Source: Streptomyces afghaniensis 772 | GTDB taxonomy: Bacteria; Actinomycetota; Actinomycetes; Streptomycetales; Streptomycetaceae | Reading direction: 5' to 3' | NCBI GenBank assembly: GCA_000415505.1 | Contig: KE354375.1 | Coordinates: forward strand, 1 to 42,397 | DNA length: 42,397 nucleotides | Part shown: positions 6,263 through 14,303 of the stretch, piece by piece | Position numbering within the stretch: position 1 is the stretch's first letter | Layout of the letters: each line of letters starts with the position of its first letter | Position numbers and translations under genes: made by a program | Notes under the pieces: generated by a model | What the model saw: only the letters and a program-made list of their open reading frames with translations | Told to the model about the DNA's origin: nothing | The model's database searches: none

Positions 6263-8629
6263 ATGAACGGTCGTGACCTGGTGCGTTCGGTGAAAGCGGT
6301 GGGGTCGGTGGGCGCGGCGCAGGGTGTGCGTACCGTACGAGCAGCGTGGCGCAGGCGGCGGGCCGACGCCACCGGGCTGCCGGCGCGGGGGGCGGAGCGT
6401 GCGCGGGTGCCCGGGGCCGTGCAGGAGGTGGAGCCGGGGCCGGGGGGCGGTGTCGTCCGGTTCAGCCGGTCGGAGCTGCGGATTCTCGTCGCCGTGAGCG
6501 GAGCCGTCTTCTGGGGCTGGGACGGGGCGGAGCCCGAGCCGTCGTACGCGCTGGCCGGCCGGTGTCCGGAAGCGGATCCCCGGGCGGTGCTGGAGCCGGA
6601 CAAGGACGGCGGCTGGCGGGTGGTGGCCGAGCGGGTGACGGTCGTCGTGTCGCGGCATGGCGCGGTGGAGGTGCGCACCCCCGGTGGCGTGACGCTGCGC
6701 CGTGATCTGCCGCCGCGGTGGTGGGAGCCGGTCGGTGGCGGCCCGGCGCGGTGGATGCAGCGGTCGGAGGTGGCTGCCGACGCGCGGTTCTTCGGGCTGG
6801 GTGGTCGTGCCTCGGGTCCTCGGCTGCCGGACGGGACATACCGGCTGTGGAACACCGACCCCGGTCAGGCGTTCGCACCCGGTGACGACCCCCTGTACAT
6901 CACGATGCCGGTGCAGCTGGTGGTGTCCGACGGCGGTACGCATCTGGTGTTTCACGACAGTTCGTGGGACGGCACGGTGACGCTGCGGGAGGGCGAGGAG
7001 GGCGCCGGTTCCGGGCACGACCAGGCCGGGACGAGCGAGCTGCGGATGGACGGCGGTCCACTGCGCTGCTGGGTGATGGCGGGTACCCCCGCGCGCGTGC
7101 TGCTCGCCTGGGCCTCACTGACCGGCGCGCCCGCGCTGCCGCCCGCGTGGGCGCTCGGGCACCACCACGCGCGGTGGGGATTCGGCAGTGAGCAGGAGGT
7201 GCGGCGGATCGTCGCGGGTTACCTGGAGCACGGTCTGCCGCTCGACGCCGTGCACCTGGACATCGACCATTTCGACGCACATCAGGTGTTCACCGTCGAC
7301 GAGGACCGCTTCCCGAAGCTGCCCGTTCTGGCCGAGGAGCTCCGGCGGGACGGCATCCGGCTGGTGTCGATCGTCGACCCCGCCGTGAAGGCCCTGCCCG
7401 GCAATGCCGTGTACGACGGCGGTACGGCCGAGGACGCGTTCGTGCGGGACGCCTCGGGGCAGGTCGTGCAGGGTGTCGCGTGGCCCGGGGAGGCGGTGTT
7501 TCCCGATTTCACGCACGCGCGCGTGCGTGAGTGGTGGGGCGGTCTCTACGAGGAGCGGCTCGCGCAGGGCTTCTCGGGTTTCTGGCACAACATGAACGAG
7601 CCCACGTCGTTCGCCGCCTTCGGGGAGTCGACGCTGCCGCGTTCGGCGCGGCACTCCCTGGAGGGGCGGGGCGGTGACCATCGTGAGGCGCACAACGTGT
7701 ACGCGCTGTGCATGGCCAGGGCGGGCTTCGAAGGACTGCGGAAACTCGCGCCCCAGGAGCGGCCGTTCCTGTTCTCCCGCTCGGGGTGGGCCGGCATGCA
7801 GCGCTACGGCGGGACGTGGTCGGGTGACGTGGCCACCGGTTGGCCGGGGCTGCGGGCGTCCTTGGCGCTGGTGATGGGGCTCGGACTGTGCGGTGTGCCG
7901 TACTCGGGGCCGGACATCGGAGGCTTCGACGGGGATCCCTCGCCCGAGCTGTTCCTGCGGTGGTTCCAGCTGGGGGCCTATCTGCCGCTGTTCCGTACGC
8001 ACGCGAGTCTGCGGGCGGGGCGCAGGGAGCCGTGGGAGTTCGGTGCCGAGGTGCTGGAGCACGCGCGCGTGGCGCTCGTCGAACGCCGGCGGCTGCTGCC
8101 GTACTTCATGACGCTGGCGCATCTGGCCCGGCGTACCGGGGCTCCCTATGTGCGGCCCCTGTGGTGGGGGGCGCCGGAGGAGCGGGCGCTGCGTGACTGC
8201 GGGGACGCCTTCCTGCTGGGCGACAGCCTGCTGGTGGCGCCGGTGCTCGACCCGGGCGCGGACCGGCGTGCCGTGCTGCTGCCGCGGGGGCGCTGGTACG
8301 ACACGGTGACGGAGCAGGCGTACGAGGGGCCGGCGCAGGTGCTCGTCGACGCACCTCTGTCGCGGATACCGGTGTTCGCACGCGCGGGTGCGGTGCTTCC
8401 CGTACGCGGGGAGGACGGCGGGCTGGAGCTGGAGGTGTGGGCGCCCGCCCGGGGACGGACCGGGGGCGGGCTGGTCGTGCCGGACGGGGGCGAGGGGTGG
8501 GACGAGCCGGATATCGAGCGCTACACCGCTCGGTGGATGGGCTCTCGGGTGGTTGTCGAGCTGGAGGGTGAGGACGGCGCGGGCGAGCCGTCCCACCCGG
8601 TGCGCGTCCGCGGGGCCGGAGAGCGCTGA
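6263..8629 (+). CDS. Glycoside hydrolase family 31 protein (alpha-glucosidase-like), Asn at nucleophile position
   Basis: 788-residue protein of GH31, the family of alpha-glucosidases, alpha-xylosidases and transglucosidases; no signal peptide is seen, so it is probably cytoplasmic. It has an N-terminal beta domain (ARFFGLGGRASG, DPLYITMPVQL), then the TIM barrel with the substrate-loop Asp in LDAVHLDIDHFDAH. The nucleophile motif is GFWHNMNEPTSF, and the acid/base Asp522 is in GTWSGDVATGW. The barrel ends with FRTHASL and a C-terminal beta domain follows. In classical GH31 enzymes the position before MNEP is the catalytic Asp; here codon 443 is AAC (Asn). The ATG at 6263 is preferred because AGGG lies 8 nt upstream; an in-frame GTG at 6254 is the alternative. 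Its stop is 2 bp from the convergent Nudix gene. Confidence 0.92.
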   Translation: MNGRDLVRSVKAVGSVGAAQGVRTVRAAWRRRRADATGLPARGAERARVPGAVQEVEPGPGGGVVRFSRSELRILVAVSGAVFWGWDGAEPEPSYALAGRCPEADPRAVLEPDKDGGWRVVAERVTVVVSRHGAVEVRTPGGVTLRRDLPPRWWEPVGGGPARWMQRSEVAADARFFGLGGRASGPRLPDGTYRLWNTDPGQAFAPGDDPLYITMPVQLVVSDGGTHLVFHDSSWDGTVTLREGEEGAGSGHDQAGTSELRMDGGPLRCWVMAGTPARVLLAWASLTGAPALPPAWALGHHHARWGFGSEQEVRRIVAGYLEHGLPLDAVHLDIDHFDAHQVFTVDEDRFPKLPVLAEELRRDGIRLVSIVDPAVKALPGNAVYDGGTAEDAFVRDASGQVVQGVAWPGEAVFPDFTHARVREWWGGLYEERLAQGFSGFWHNMNEPTSFAAFGESTLPRSARHSLEGRGGDHREAHNVYALCMARAGFEGLRKLAPQERPFLFSRSGWAGMQRYGGTWSGDVATGWPGLRASLALVMGLGLCGVPYSGPDIGGFDGDPSPELFLRWFQLGAYLPLFRTHASLRAGRREPWEFGAEVLEHARVALVERRRLLPYFMTLAHLARRTGAPYVRPLWWGAPEERALRDCGDAFLLGDSLLVAPVLDPGADRRAVLLPRGRWYDTVTEQAYEGPAQVLVDAPLSRIPVFARAGAVLPVRGEDGGLELEVWAPARGRTGGGLVVPDGGEGWDEPDIERYTARWMGSRVVVELEGEDGAGEPSHPVRVRGAGER

Positions 8630-8631
8630 GC

Positions 8632-9168
8632 TCAGATGTAGCGGCCTTCGAACCAGGCCCGTACCGCCACGGTGTGCAGAGGGAAGGCGAGTTCCTCCGC
8701 CCTGCGCAGGAGGTGCCAGCCCTCCGTCTCGTCCGTGGCGGCGGAGGGCGGCAGGCCTTCGACAGGGCGTTCCGGGAGGAGGCCGAACAGCAGCAGGTGT
8801 CCGTCGGGCGAGCTCATCGCGTCGACGAGGCGTACGTCGCGGACGGCCGCGTCGATGCCGGTTTCCTCCTTGAGTTCGCGTACGACGGCCTGCCGCCAGT
8901 CCTCCCGGTCGTCGATGTAGCCGCCGGGCAGGGCGATGCCCCCGCGCGCGGGGGCGACGGTTCGGGTGATGACGACCAGGGCGGTGCCTTTGGTGTCGTA
9001 CACGGGCTGGAGGGCCACCGCGACCGGGAGTGGATTGCGGTAGGCCACGCTGCCGCACGCCGGGCAGGTGCGGGGCCAGCCGGAGACGCCCTCTCCGTAG
9101 GGCGCGCCGCAGCTCGAACAGTGGGAGTCCGGCGCGGAGTTGGAACTGGAGTGCTGAGTTTCGGACAC
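8632..9168 (-). CDS. Nudix hydrolase with N-terminal zinc ribbon
   Basis: 178-residue protein. The N-terminal CSSC...CPAC pair forms a zinc ribbon of the type found in NudC-like and other Nudix proteins. The Nudix box is complete: G(GYIDD)RE(DWRQAVV)RELKEETGI, with all metal-binding Glu residues present. It should hydrolyse a nucleoside diphosphate linked to another group; the substrate cannot be deduced. The start is GTG at 9168. No Shine-Dalgarno is present, but a TACAGT -10 element ends exactly 7 nt upstream, so the mRNA is probably leaderless. It converges on the GH31 gene with 2 bp between stops. Confidence 0.92.
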   Translation of the reverse strand: MSETQHSSSNSAPDSHCSSCGAPYGEGVSGWPRTCPACGSVAYRNPLPVAVALQPVYDTKGTALVVITRTVAPARGGIALPGGYIDDREDWRQAVVRELKEETGIDAAVRDVRLVDAMSSPDGHLLLFGLLPERPVEGLPPSAATDETEGWHLLRRAEELAFPLHTVAVRAWFEGRYI

Positions 9169-9181
9169 GCGGCGGACTGTA
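9169..9181 (-). promoter_or_regulatory. Leaderless -10 element of the Nudix gene
   Basis: TACAGT (9181-9176, minus strand) followed by 7 nt and the GTG start codon. This spacing places the transcription start at or next to the GTG. No good -35 is seen 17-18 nt upstream. Confidence 0.45.
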
Positions 9182-9215
9182 GCCGATCACGGAGAGGGCG
9201 TCTCGGGCGGGCGGC

Positions 9216-10025
9216 TCAGTGAGCTCGGGTGAGCGCCTTCCTGGACACGGGGAAGTCGAAGTAGGTGTCCGGGTAGGGCTCGGGCTTGTAGGTGTAGTGC
9301 CACCACTCCTCTGCCAGGTTCACGAAGCCGAGACCCTCCAGGGTGCTCTTGAGCAGCAGCCGGTTGGCGCGCTGTTGGCCCTGGACACGGGGGTCGAGGG
9401 TGTGCGAGAGGGTGTCGAAGCAGTCGAAGCCGGTCCCCATGTCGACGGAGTTGTCGGGGAACCGCTCGTCTTTGGGGGCGAAGCACGGCACGAGGGGCTC
9501 TCCGGGGTGGTACGGCCGGGTCGGTTTCGCCGGCAGTTTCACGAGCGTGACGTCGAGGGTCGATCCGCGGCTGTGGCCCGACTTCTCGGCGATGTAGCCG
9601 TCGGCGAACAACCGGGTCTTGTCGACGTTCGGGTAGAACTCGCCCTTCATGGCCTGGTCGTCGAGGTCCTTGGCCCAGCGGACGAAGTGGTCCACCGCGC
9701 GCTGCGGCCGGTAGCAGTCGTACACCTTGAGTGTGTAGCCCTGGCGCAGCAGCTTCGTCTGGGCCCTGTGGAGGGCTTGGGCGGCGGGGCGGGTGAGGAC
9801 GCAGATCGGCTGGGCGTAGCCGTCGATGCGCTGGCCGACGAAGTTGTGCGGGGTGAAGTAGCGCATCTCCTGGATGATCGTCGGGTCCACGCTTCTCAGG
9901 GCCACGAAGTCTTTAGGTGCATGGGGCCCGGTCTTGGCCTGGGCGGTGGCGGTGGGGGCGGTCGCTGCCAGCACGGCGGCGAAGGCGGTGATCAGGCCGC
10001 GTGCCACGGTGGTGATTCGTGTCAT
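9216..10025 (-). CDS. Secreted D-Ala-D-Ala dipeptidase (VanX-like, M15D)
   Basis: 269-residue zinc peptidase of the VanX/DdpX group, which cleaves D-Ala-D-Ala or similar D-dipeptides from peptidoglycan metabolism. Zinc and catalytic residues are visible: His151 and Asp158 in SGHSRGSTLDVT, and Glu240 and His243 in AEEWWHYTY, with the substrate-binding Arg in YDCYRPQRA. An N-terminal signal peptide is clear (MTRITTVARGLITAFAAVLA, cleavage after about ATAQA), so it acts outside the membrane, unlike cytoplasmic resistance VanX enzymes. The ATG at 10025 has AGGAG close by (short spacing). No vanH/vanA partners are present, so a role in peptidoglycan recycling is more likely than glycopeptide resistance. 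Confidence 0.92.
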   Translation of the reverse strand: MTRITTVARGLITAFAAVLAATAPTATAQAKTGPHAPKDFVALRSVDPTIIQEMRYFTPHNFVGQRIDGYAQPICVLTRPAAQALHRAQTKLLRQGYTLKVYDCYRPQRAVDHFVRWAKDLDDQAMKGEFYPNVDKTRLFADGYIAEKSGHSRGSTLDVTLVKLPAKPTRPYHPGEPLVPCFAPKDERFPDNSVDMGTGFDCFDTLSHTLDPRVQGQQRANRLLLKSTLEGLGFVNLAEEWWHYTYKPEPYPDTYFDFPVSRKALTRAH

Positions 10026-10088
10026 GGCTCCTGCGTCTACCAGGAGACGGTCCCGCCGGGGAAGGGATGCCGAAATCCGGAGGACCGT

Positions 10089-10113
10089 GTCAGACTTCTG
10101 ACGTTCCGTCAGA
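10089..10113. promoter_or_regulatory. Overlapping palindromes, probable operator of the DUF35-thiolase operon
   Basis: TCTGACGTTCCGTCAGA (10097-10113) is a perfect 7-3-7 inverted repeat. It shares its left arm with a second inverted repeat, GTCAGActTCTGAC (10089-10102), giving three consecutive half-sites. It lies 22-46 bp upstream of the DUF35 start and 64-88 bp from the divergent dipeptidase start. The form fits a TetR-type repressor; the regulator is not in the window. Confidence 0.6.
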
Positions 10114-10134
10114 TTCGGTCTGCGGGGAGGCTCG

Positions 10135-10581
10135 GTGTCGCGTACACGAACGCCGGTGGTCGCGGGGTGGTTCGCCGGGGAGGGGGAAGACTTCCGGCTG
10201 CTGGGCACGCGTTGCGCGGCGTGCTCTTCGGTCTTCTTCCCCCGCGAGGACCACCACTGCCACAACCCTGCTTGCGGGGGCGGGGAGTTGACGCAGGTCC
10301 CGCTGTCGCGGCGTGGCCGCGTCTGGTCGTACACGGACAGCCGGTACCGGCCGCCGTCACCCTACGTGAGTGATCCGGAACTCTCGTGGGAGCCGTGCGC
10401 GTTGATCGCTGTGGAGCTGCAGGCCGAGCGGCTCGTGGTGCTGGGACAGGCGGCTCCCGGGGTCACCGTCGCGGACCTGGCGGTGGGCATGGAGGTGGAG
10501 GTCGTGCCCGGCGTGCTCCACGAGGACGCGGAAACGACCTGGACGACGTGGCACTGGCGGCCGACGGGGGTGAAGGCATGA
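10135..10581 (+). CDS. DUF35 OB-fold/zinc-ribbon protein (thiolase partner)
   Basis: 148-residue protein of the DUF35 family: an N-terminal zinc ribbon (CAAC, then CHNPAC) followed by an acyl-CoA-associated OB fold (RGRVWSYTDSRYR, PCALIAVEL, GMEVEVVPG). Members pair with thiolase-like proteins. For example, the DUF35 part of ChsH2 binds the Ltp2 retro-aldolase in steroid side-chain breakdown. Start is GTG at 10135 with GGGGAGG just upstream. Its stop overlaps the thiolase ATG (ATGA), so the two are translationally coupled and probably form a complex. Confidence 0.9.
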   Translation: MSRTRTPVVAGWFAGEGEDFRLLGTRCAACSSVFFPREDHHCHNPACGGGELTQVPLSRRGRVWSYTDSRYRPPSPYVSDPELSWEPCALIAVELQAERLVVLGQAAPGVTVADLAVGMEVEVVPGVLHEDAETTWTTWHWRPTGVKA

Positions 10582-11768
10582 CGGGTGAGGTCGCGGTGCT
10601 GGGTGCGGGCATGCACCCGTGGGGCAAGTGGGGACGGAACTTCGTCGAGTACGGCGTCGCAGCGGCCCGCGCGGCGCTGACCGACGCCGGGCTGGACTGG
10701 CGGGACATCGGCTCGATCATCGGCGCGGACACGGTCCGGGGCGGTTATCCCGGGTATGTCGCTGGAGCGACGTTCGCGAAAGCACTGGGCTGGCAAGGGG
10801 CCCGGGTCACGAGCGTGTACGCGGCGTGCGCGTCCGGGGCGCAGGCCGTGGACGCCGCGCGGGCCCAGATCCTCTCCGGGCTCGCCGAGGTGGTGCTCGT
10901 GGTGGGAGCCGATGCCGCTCCCAAGGGATTCTTCCGCCCAGCGGGCGGGGACCGGCCCGACGATCCCGACTGGCTGCGGTTCCGGGTTCTCGGGGCGACC
11001 AACCCGGTGTACTTCGGGTTGTACGCCTGCAGGCGCATGGCCGTGCACGGCGACACACCGGGCGACTTCGCACAGGTGAAGGTGAAGAACGCGGCGATGG
11101 GAGCGCTGAACCCCAAGGCGCGCTACCGCCGGCGGGTCACCGCCGAGGAGGTCGCCGCCTCCGCCGTCGTCGCCGATCCGCTGCGGCTGCTCGACATCTG
11201 CGCGACCTCAGACGGCGGCGCGGCGGTCGTGCTCTCCAGCATGGAGTTCGCGCGGCGGCACGGCCATGCGGACCCGGTGCGGATCCGGGCCGTGTCCACG
11301 GTGACGCCGCGGTACCCGAACACCGTGCTGGACCTCCCGGACATCGCCACGGACTCCGCAGTGGCGGTCGATCCGCCCGCCGAGACGTTCCGGACGTCGA
11401 TCGCCCGGGCGGCCTACGAGGAGGCGGGGGTCGGACCGGAGGACCTGTCGCTGGCCGAGGTCTACGACCTGTCCACGGCGCTCGAGTTGCAGTGGTACGA
11501 GGACCTGGGGCTGTGCGGTGAGGGCGAGGGCGTGAAGCTGCTGCGGGACGGGGCGACGGCCCTGGGCGGGCGAATACCGGTGAACGCCAGCGGTGGTCTG
11601 GCCTCCTTCGGCGAGGCGGTCCCGGCGCAGGCGATAGCCCAGGTGTGCGAGCTGGCATGGCAGTTGCGGGGCGAGGCAGGTGACCGGCAGGTCGAGGGAG
11701 CGCGTGTGGGTATCAGCGCGAATCAGGGGCTGTTCGGGCATGGATCGGCGGTGATCGCGGTGCGGTGA
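10578..11768 (+). CDS. Thiolase-like lipid-transfer protein (SCP-x/Ltp2 type)
   Basis: 396-residue thiolase-fold protein. The nucleophilic Cys84 is in SVYAACASGAQA. The usual thiolase GHP motif is replaced by GGLASFGEAVPAQ, and the C-terminal second catalytic Cys is absent (ISANQGLFGHGSAVIAV). That pattern is the SCP-x/Ltp type rather than a biosynthetic or degradative acetyl-CoA acetyltransferase. With the adjacent DUF35 protein, likely chemistry is C-C cleavage (thiolysis or retro-aldol) of a bulky acyl-CoA; the substrate is unknown. No acyl-CoA dehydrogenase or hydratase gene is adjacent, so the pathway cannot be reconstructed from this window. Confidence 0.88.
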   Translation: MTGEVAVLGAGMHPWGKWGRNFVEYGVAAARAALTDAGLDWRDIGSIIGADTVRGGYPGYVAGATFAKALGWQGARVTSVYAACASGAQAVDAARAQILSGLAEVVLVVGADAAPKGFFRPAGGDRPDDPDWLRFRVLGATNPVYFGLYACRRMAVHGDTPGDFAQVKVKNAAMGALNPKARYRRRVTAEEVAASAVVADPLRLLDICATSDGGAAVVLSSMEFARRHGHADPVRIRAVSTVTPRYPNTVLDLPDIATDSAVAVDPPAETFRTSIARAAYEEAGVGPEDLSLAEVYDLSTALELQWYEDLGLCGEGEGVKLLRDGATALGGRIPVNASGGLASFGEAVPAQAIAQVCELAWQLRGEAGDRQVEGARVGISANQGLFGHGSAVIAVR

Positions 11769-11824
11769 GCCGCGGGGCCGGGACGCGGCTGCGGGCTGTG
11801 CCGGACAGGGCACGGGCCGGCGCT

Positions 11825-11941
11825 CGGACGTGCACGGGAACCCGGGGCTTGCACGGGATGGTGCCGGGACATGCGCGGGCTGGCGCCGAGACGTGCACGA
11901 CCCATGCCGACGCGTGCATGGAGCCGTGCCGACGTCGGCAC
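11825..11941. repeat. Degenerate ~22-bp tandem repeats ending in a 16-bp palindrome
   Basis: About five imperfect copies of a 21-23 bp unit with core GACGTGCACGGG...TGCCG follow each other: GGACGTGCACGGG, GCTTGCACGGGATGGTGCCG, GACATGCGCGGGCTGGCGCCG, AGACGTGCACGACCCATGCCG and ACGCGTGCATGGAGCCGTGCCG. They end in the perfect palindrome GTGCCGACGTCGGCAC (11926-11941). They fill most of the 287-bp gap between the thiolase and EAL genes. No convincing gene is present there. Function unknown. Confidence 0.5.
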
Positions 11942-12055
11942 TGGTGGTACGGCCGCGACCGGGCCTCGGCATACGCTGTGTGACCGCTCCGGAATCCTGC
12001 GTGAACGTCTCATGAACTGCGCTTGGGCGTACGCCGGTGGAGTCATCATGCTTGC

Positions 12056-13719
12056 GTGCACTCCTGGACGGATACTCTCCGCTTCGCCTTCCAACCGGTG
12101 GTCAACCTGACGACCGGCGCGGTCGCGGGACTGGAGATACTCGCCCGCCCGGAGACCGGCGACATCCTGGCCGAGGCCCGCCGGGATCCCGAGCTCGACA
12201 GCCGGCTGGCGGTGTCGGCGGTCCGCGCGGCGGTGCGCAAGGAGACCCTGCTGCCGCTGTTCGTCAACGTCTTCGCCGGCACCCTCGCCGACCTCGGCGG
12301 GCTCCCTTCGCTGCATGATGCCGTGCGCGAGGCGGGGCGGCTTCCGTGGGAGGTGACGATCGACGTCTGTCCGCCGTACACGCACGTGCCGCAGCGGGCA
12401 CTGCTGGAGGCGGTGTCCAGGGTGCGCGGTCAGGGATTCCGGATCTGTGCGGACGGTGTCGGTGACGGGGACGTGCCCTTGCGGCTCCTGTCGGACATCA
12501 CGCCCGACCTGGTGAAGCTGGACGCGACGCTGCTGGCGCGGCCGGCGGTGGTGCGGTCGATGCGGACGCTGTGCGACGGGCTGGGGGCTCTCCTGGCTGT
12601 CGAGGGCGTGGAGACCGAAGGGCAGTGCGCTGCGGCGCTGGCGGCCGGGGCGCAGTTGGCACAGGGCGAGCTGTTCGCCCCGCCGGCCCGGCTGCCCGCC
12701 GCGGACGTCTACGTTCCGCCCCGCTCCCCCGCGAGGTGGCCGTGCCGCGGTCGGGGCCGTCGGTGCGGGAGTTCGTGCGGCCCGCCGCGCTGCTGCCCGC
12801 CACGGCGTCCGCGGGGCAGGTGCGGGCGCTGCTGACCGGGTCACCGGATGTGTCCGGGGTACTGCTCGTGGACACCGCCGGAGTGCCGGTCCGGTCGGTG
12901 CACCGGTCCCGCTTCCTGTTGTCGATGTCGGGGCGCTACGGGCACGCCCTGTACGCCGACCGGCCCGCGGCCAAGCTCGGTGACCCACCGCGGACGGTGG
13001 GCATCGACGCCACGGCCTGGGAGGTACTGGACGTCGTGGCGGTCGGCGGGCGGGACCGTACGTCGGACGATGTCGCCGTCGTGGACGCGTACGGGCGGTG
13101 CGTGGGCGTCGTACGGCTCGCGGATCTCGTGCGCGCGCTGGCCGAGTCACGGGTGGAGGAGGCGGCGGGGCTCAATCCGCTGACGCGTCTGCCCGGCTCG
13201 GACGCGATCACCGGTGAGGTGGACCGGCGGATCGTGTCCGGGCGGGCGTTCGTGCTGAGCTGGCTGGACGTCGACCACTTCAAGCAGGTCAACGACGGGG
13301 CCGGCTTCGCGGCGGGCGACGAGCTGATCCGGGCGGTGGGGCGTGTGTTGCAGCAGGCCGCGACGGACGGCACCCGCGTGGGTCACATCGGCGGCGACGA
13401 TTTCCTGGTGCTCGCAGAACCGGAGGGACTCGATCCGCTGGCCGCCTCCGTGCTGGACGTCCCCTGGTCGGCAGGCGGTCGGCCGGTCACGCTGTCGCTC
13501 GCCACGGTGCTGTGCGCGCCGGGCAGTGTGACCGACCACCGGCAGGCGGCGGCTTGCCTGGCGCCCCTGAAGAAGGCGGCGAAGGCGTTGCACGGGGCGA
13601 GTTGGGTGGTGGGCCGAGCGGGCGTGCCCGGGCATGAGACCCGCCGCGGCGCTGAGCCGACACCGACACCGGCACCGGCACCGGCGCGGTGTGGGGCGGC
13701 GGAGCCGGGTGGGGGTTGA
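12056..13719 (+). pseudogene. EAL-CBS-GGDEF cyclic-di-GMP family protein, split by a frameshift
   Basis: An EAL-type domain (VHSWTDTLRFAFQPVVN to VEGVETEGQ) is read in one frame to about 12730, and a CBS-like segment plus a GGDEF-type domain in the next frame to 13719. One extra C in the C5 run at 12726-12730 joins them as a single protein of about 554 residues, EAL first and GGDEF last. The second part has no ribosome binding site of its own. Key motifs are degenerate: EAL reads EIL (GLEILARP), the DDFG motif reads ADGVGDG, and the GGDEF signature reads GGDDF (HIGGDDFLVL). Turnover or synthesis of c-di-GMP is thus doubtful and a binding role likelier. As sequenced, translation of the first frame continues to a stop at 12833-12835. 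The start is uncertain: GTG 12056 chosen, TTG 12023 possible. The tail is a Pro-Ala-Thr repeat. Confidence 0.8.
12726..12730 (+). other. Frameshift site in a C5 run (EAL-GGDEF gene)
   Basis: The reading frame of the EAL part and that of the CBS-GGDEF part meet at GCTCCCCCGCG. Adding one C restores a continuous reading (VPPRSPREVAVP). This is either a sequencing error, a true mutation, or slippage. Confidence 0.7.
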
Positions 13720-13841
13720 GAGAGCCGTGCAGGGCCCTTAGACCGTAGGGGGGCGTGGGCGGCAGGGCGGGGGTACGGGCCCCGGCGGTTGGTGGCGCTG
13801 TCCGGGGCGGGCACCTGGGGACGGCTGTGGCCCCGTCCGGC

Positions 13842-14029
13842 GGAGCCCGGCAGGGGCTCCTGCACGGGGCGCTGCTCGTCCGGTTGAGAGACCGCCTGGT
13901 CAGGTGGATGCTGGTGGCTAGCAAGCGAGGAGTCAGGTGCGCTGGGCGATCGCCCATGGCGGAGCCCAGCGGAGGCCGGACGACACCACCAGCAAGGCCT
14001 CGCGTGGCGCACCGAAGCCCGCGCAGGCC
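13842..14029. other. Gene-poor stretch with nested inverted repeats (possible structured RNA)
   Basis: The 689-bp gap 13720-14408 contains no convincing gene. Within it are GGAGCCC/GGGCTCC (13842-13860); a 9-bp perfect outer stem TGCTGGTGG (13909-13917) with CCACCAGCA (13986-13994) enclosing an 8-bp perfect stem CGCTGGGC (13940-13947) with GCCCAGCG (13964-13971); and GGCCTCGCG with CGCG-C-AGGCC (13996-14029). The 12-bp palindrome GGGCGATCGCCC overlaps the inner stem. Nested and tandem perfect stems suggest a folded RNA or a protein-binding region. High GC makes chance stems common, and I do not recognise an RNA family. Confidence 0.35.
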
Positions 14030-14303
14030 CCGACCAGATCTGAACAACGACCCGACCGGGCGCCGCCAGGACCGTGCAACCGGCCACCCGGCCCAGCAGG
14101 CCCGGCCGCCGGCACAAGGCCGTCAACCGTTGCGGTCGGCGACCTTGACGCCCCATGGGCGCCGGTGAACACTTCCGGTGTCAGTCGACATCGCCGTACA
14201 TACTCGGCGTATCCGGCACTGCGGCGCGCGGGCGCGCCTGCGCCAAGGCCCTTTCCCCCACGGGCGATTCGGCTGCGATCGGCACGCTCGTCACGGACGC
14301 CGG

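Noticed and set aside
7115-9190. Long minus-strand frame across the GH31 gene and the Nudix gene
   Set aside because: Opposite the GH31 gene and in another frame from the Nudix gene; Arg/Pro-rich shadow.
9216-10025. Glycopeptide resistance (van) cluster
   Set aside because: Only a signal-peptide-bearing VanX-like enzyme is present; no vanH, vanA or vanRS nearby.
13842-14029. Known structured RNA (RNase P RNA, tmRNA, SRP RNA or a riboswitch)
   Set aside because: None of the conserved core sequences of these families was found; kept only as an unassigned structured region.
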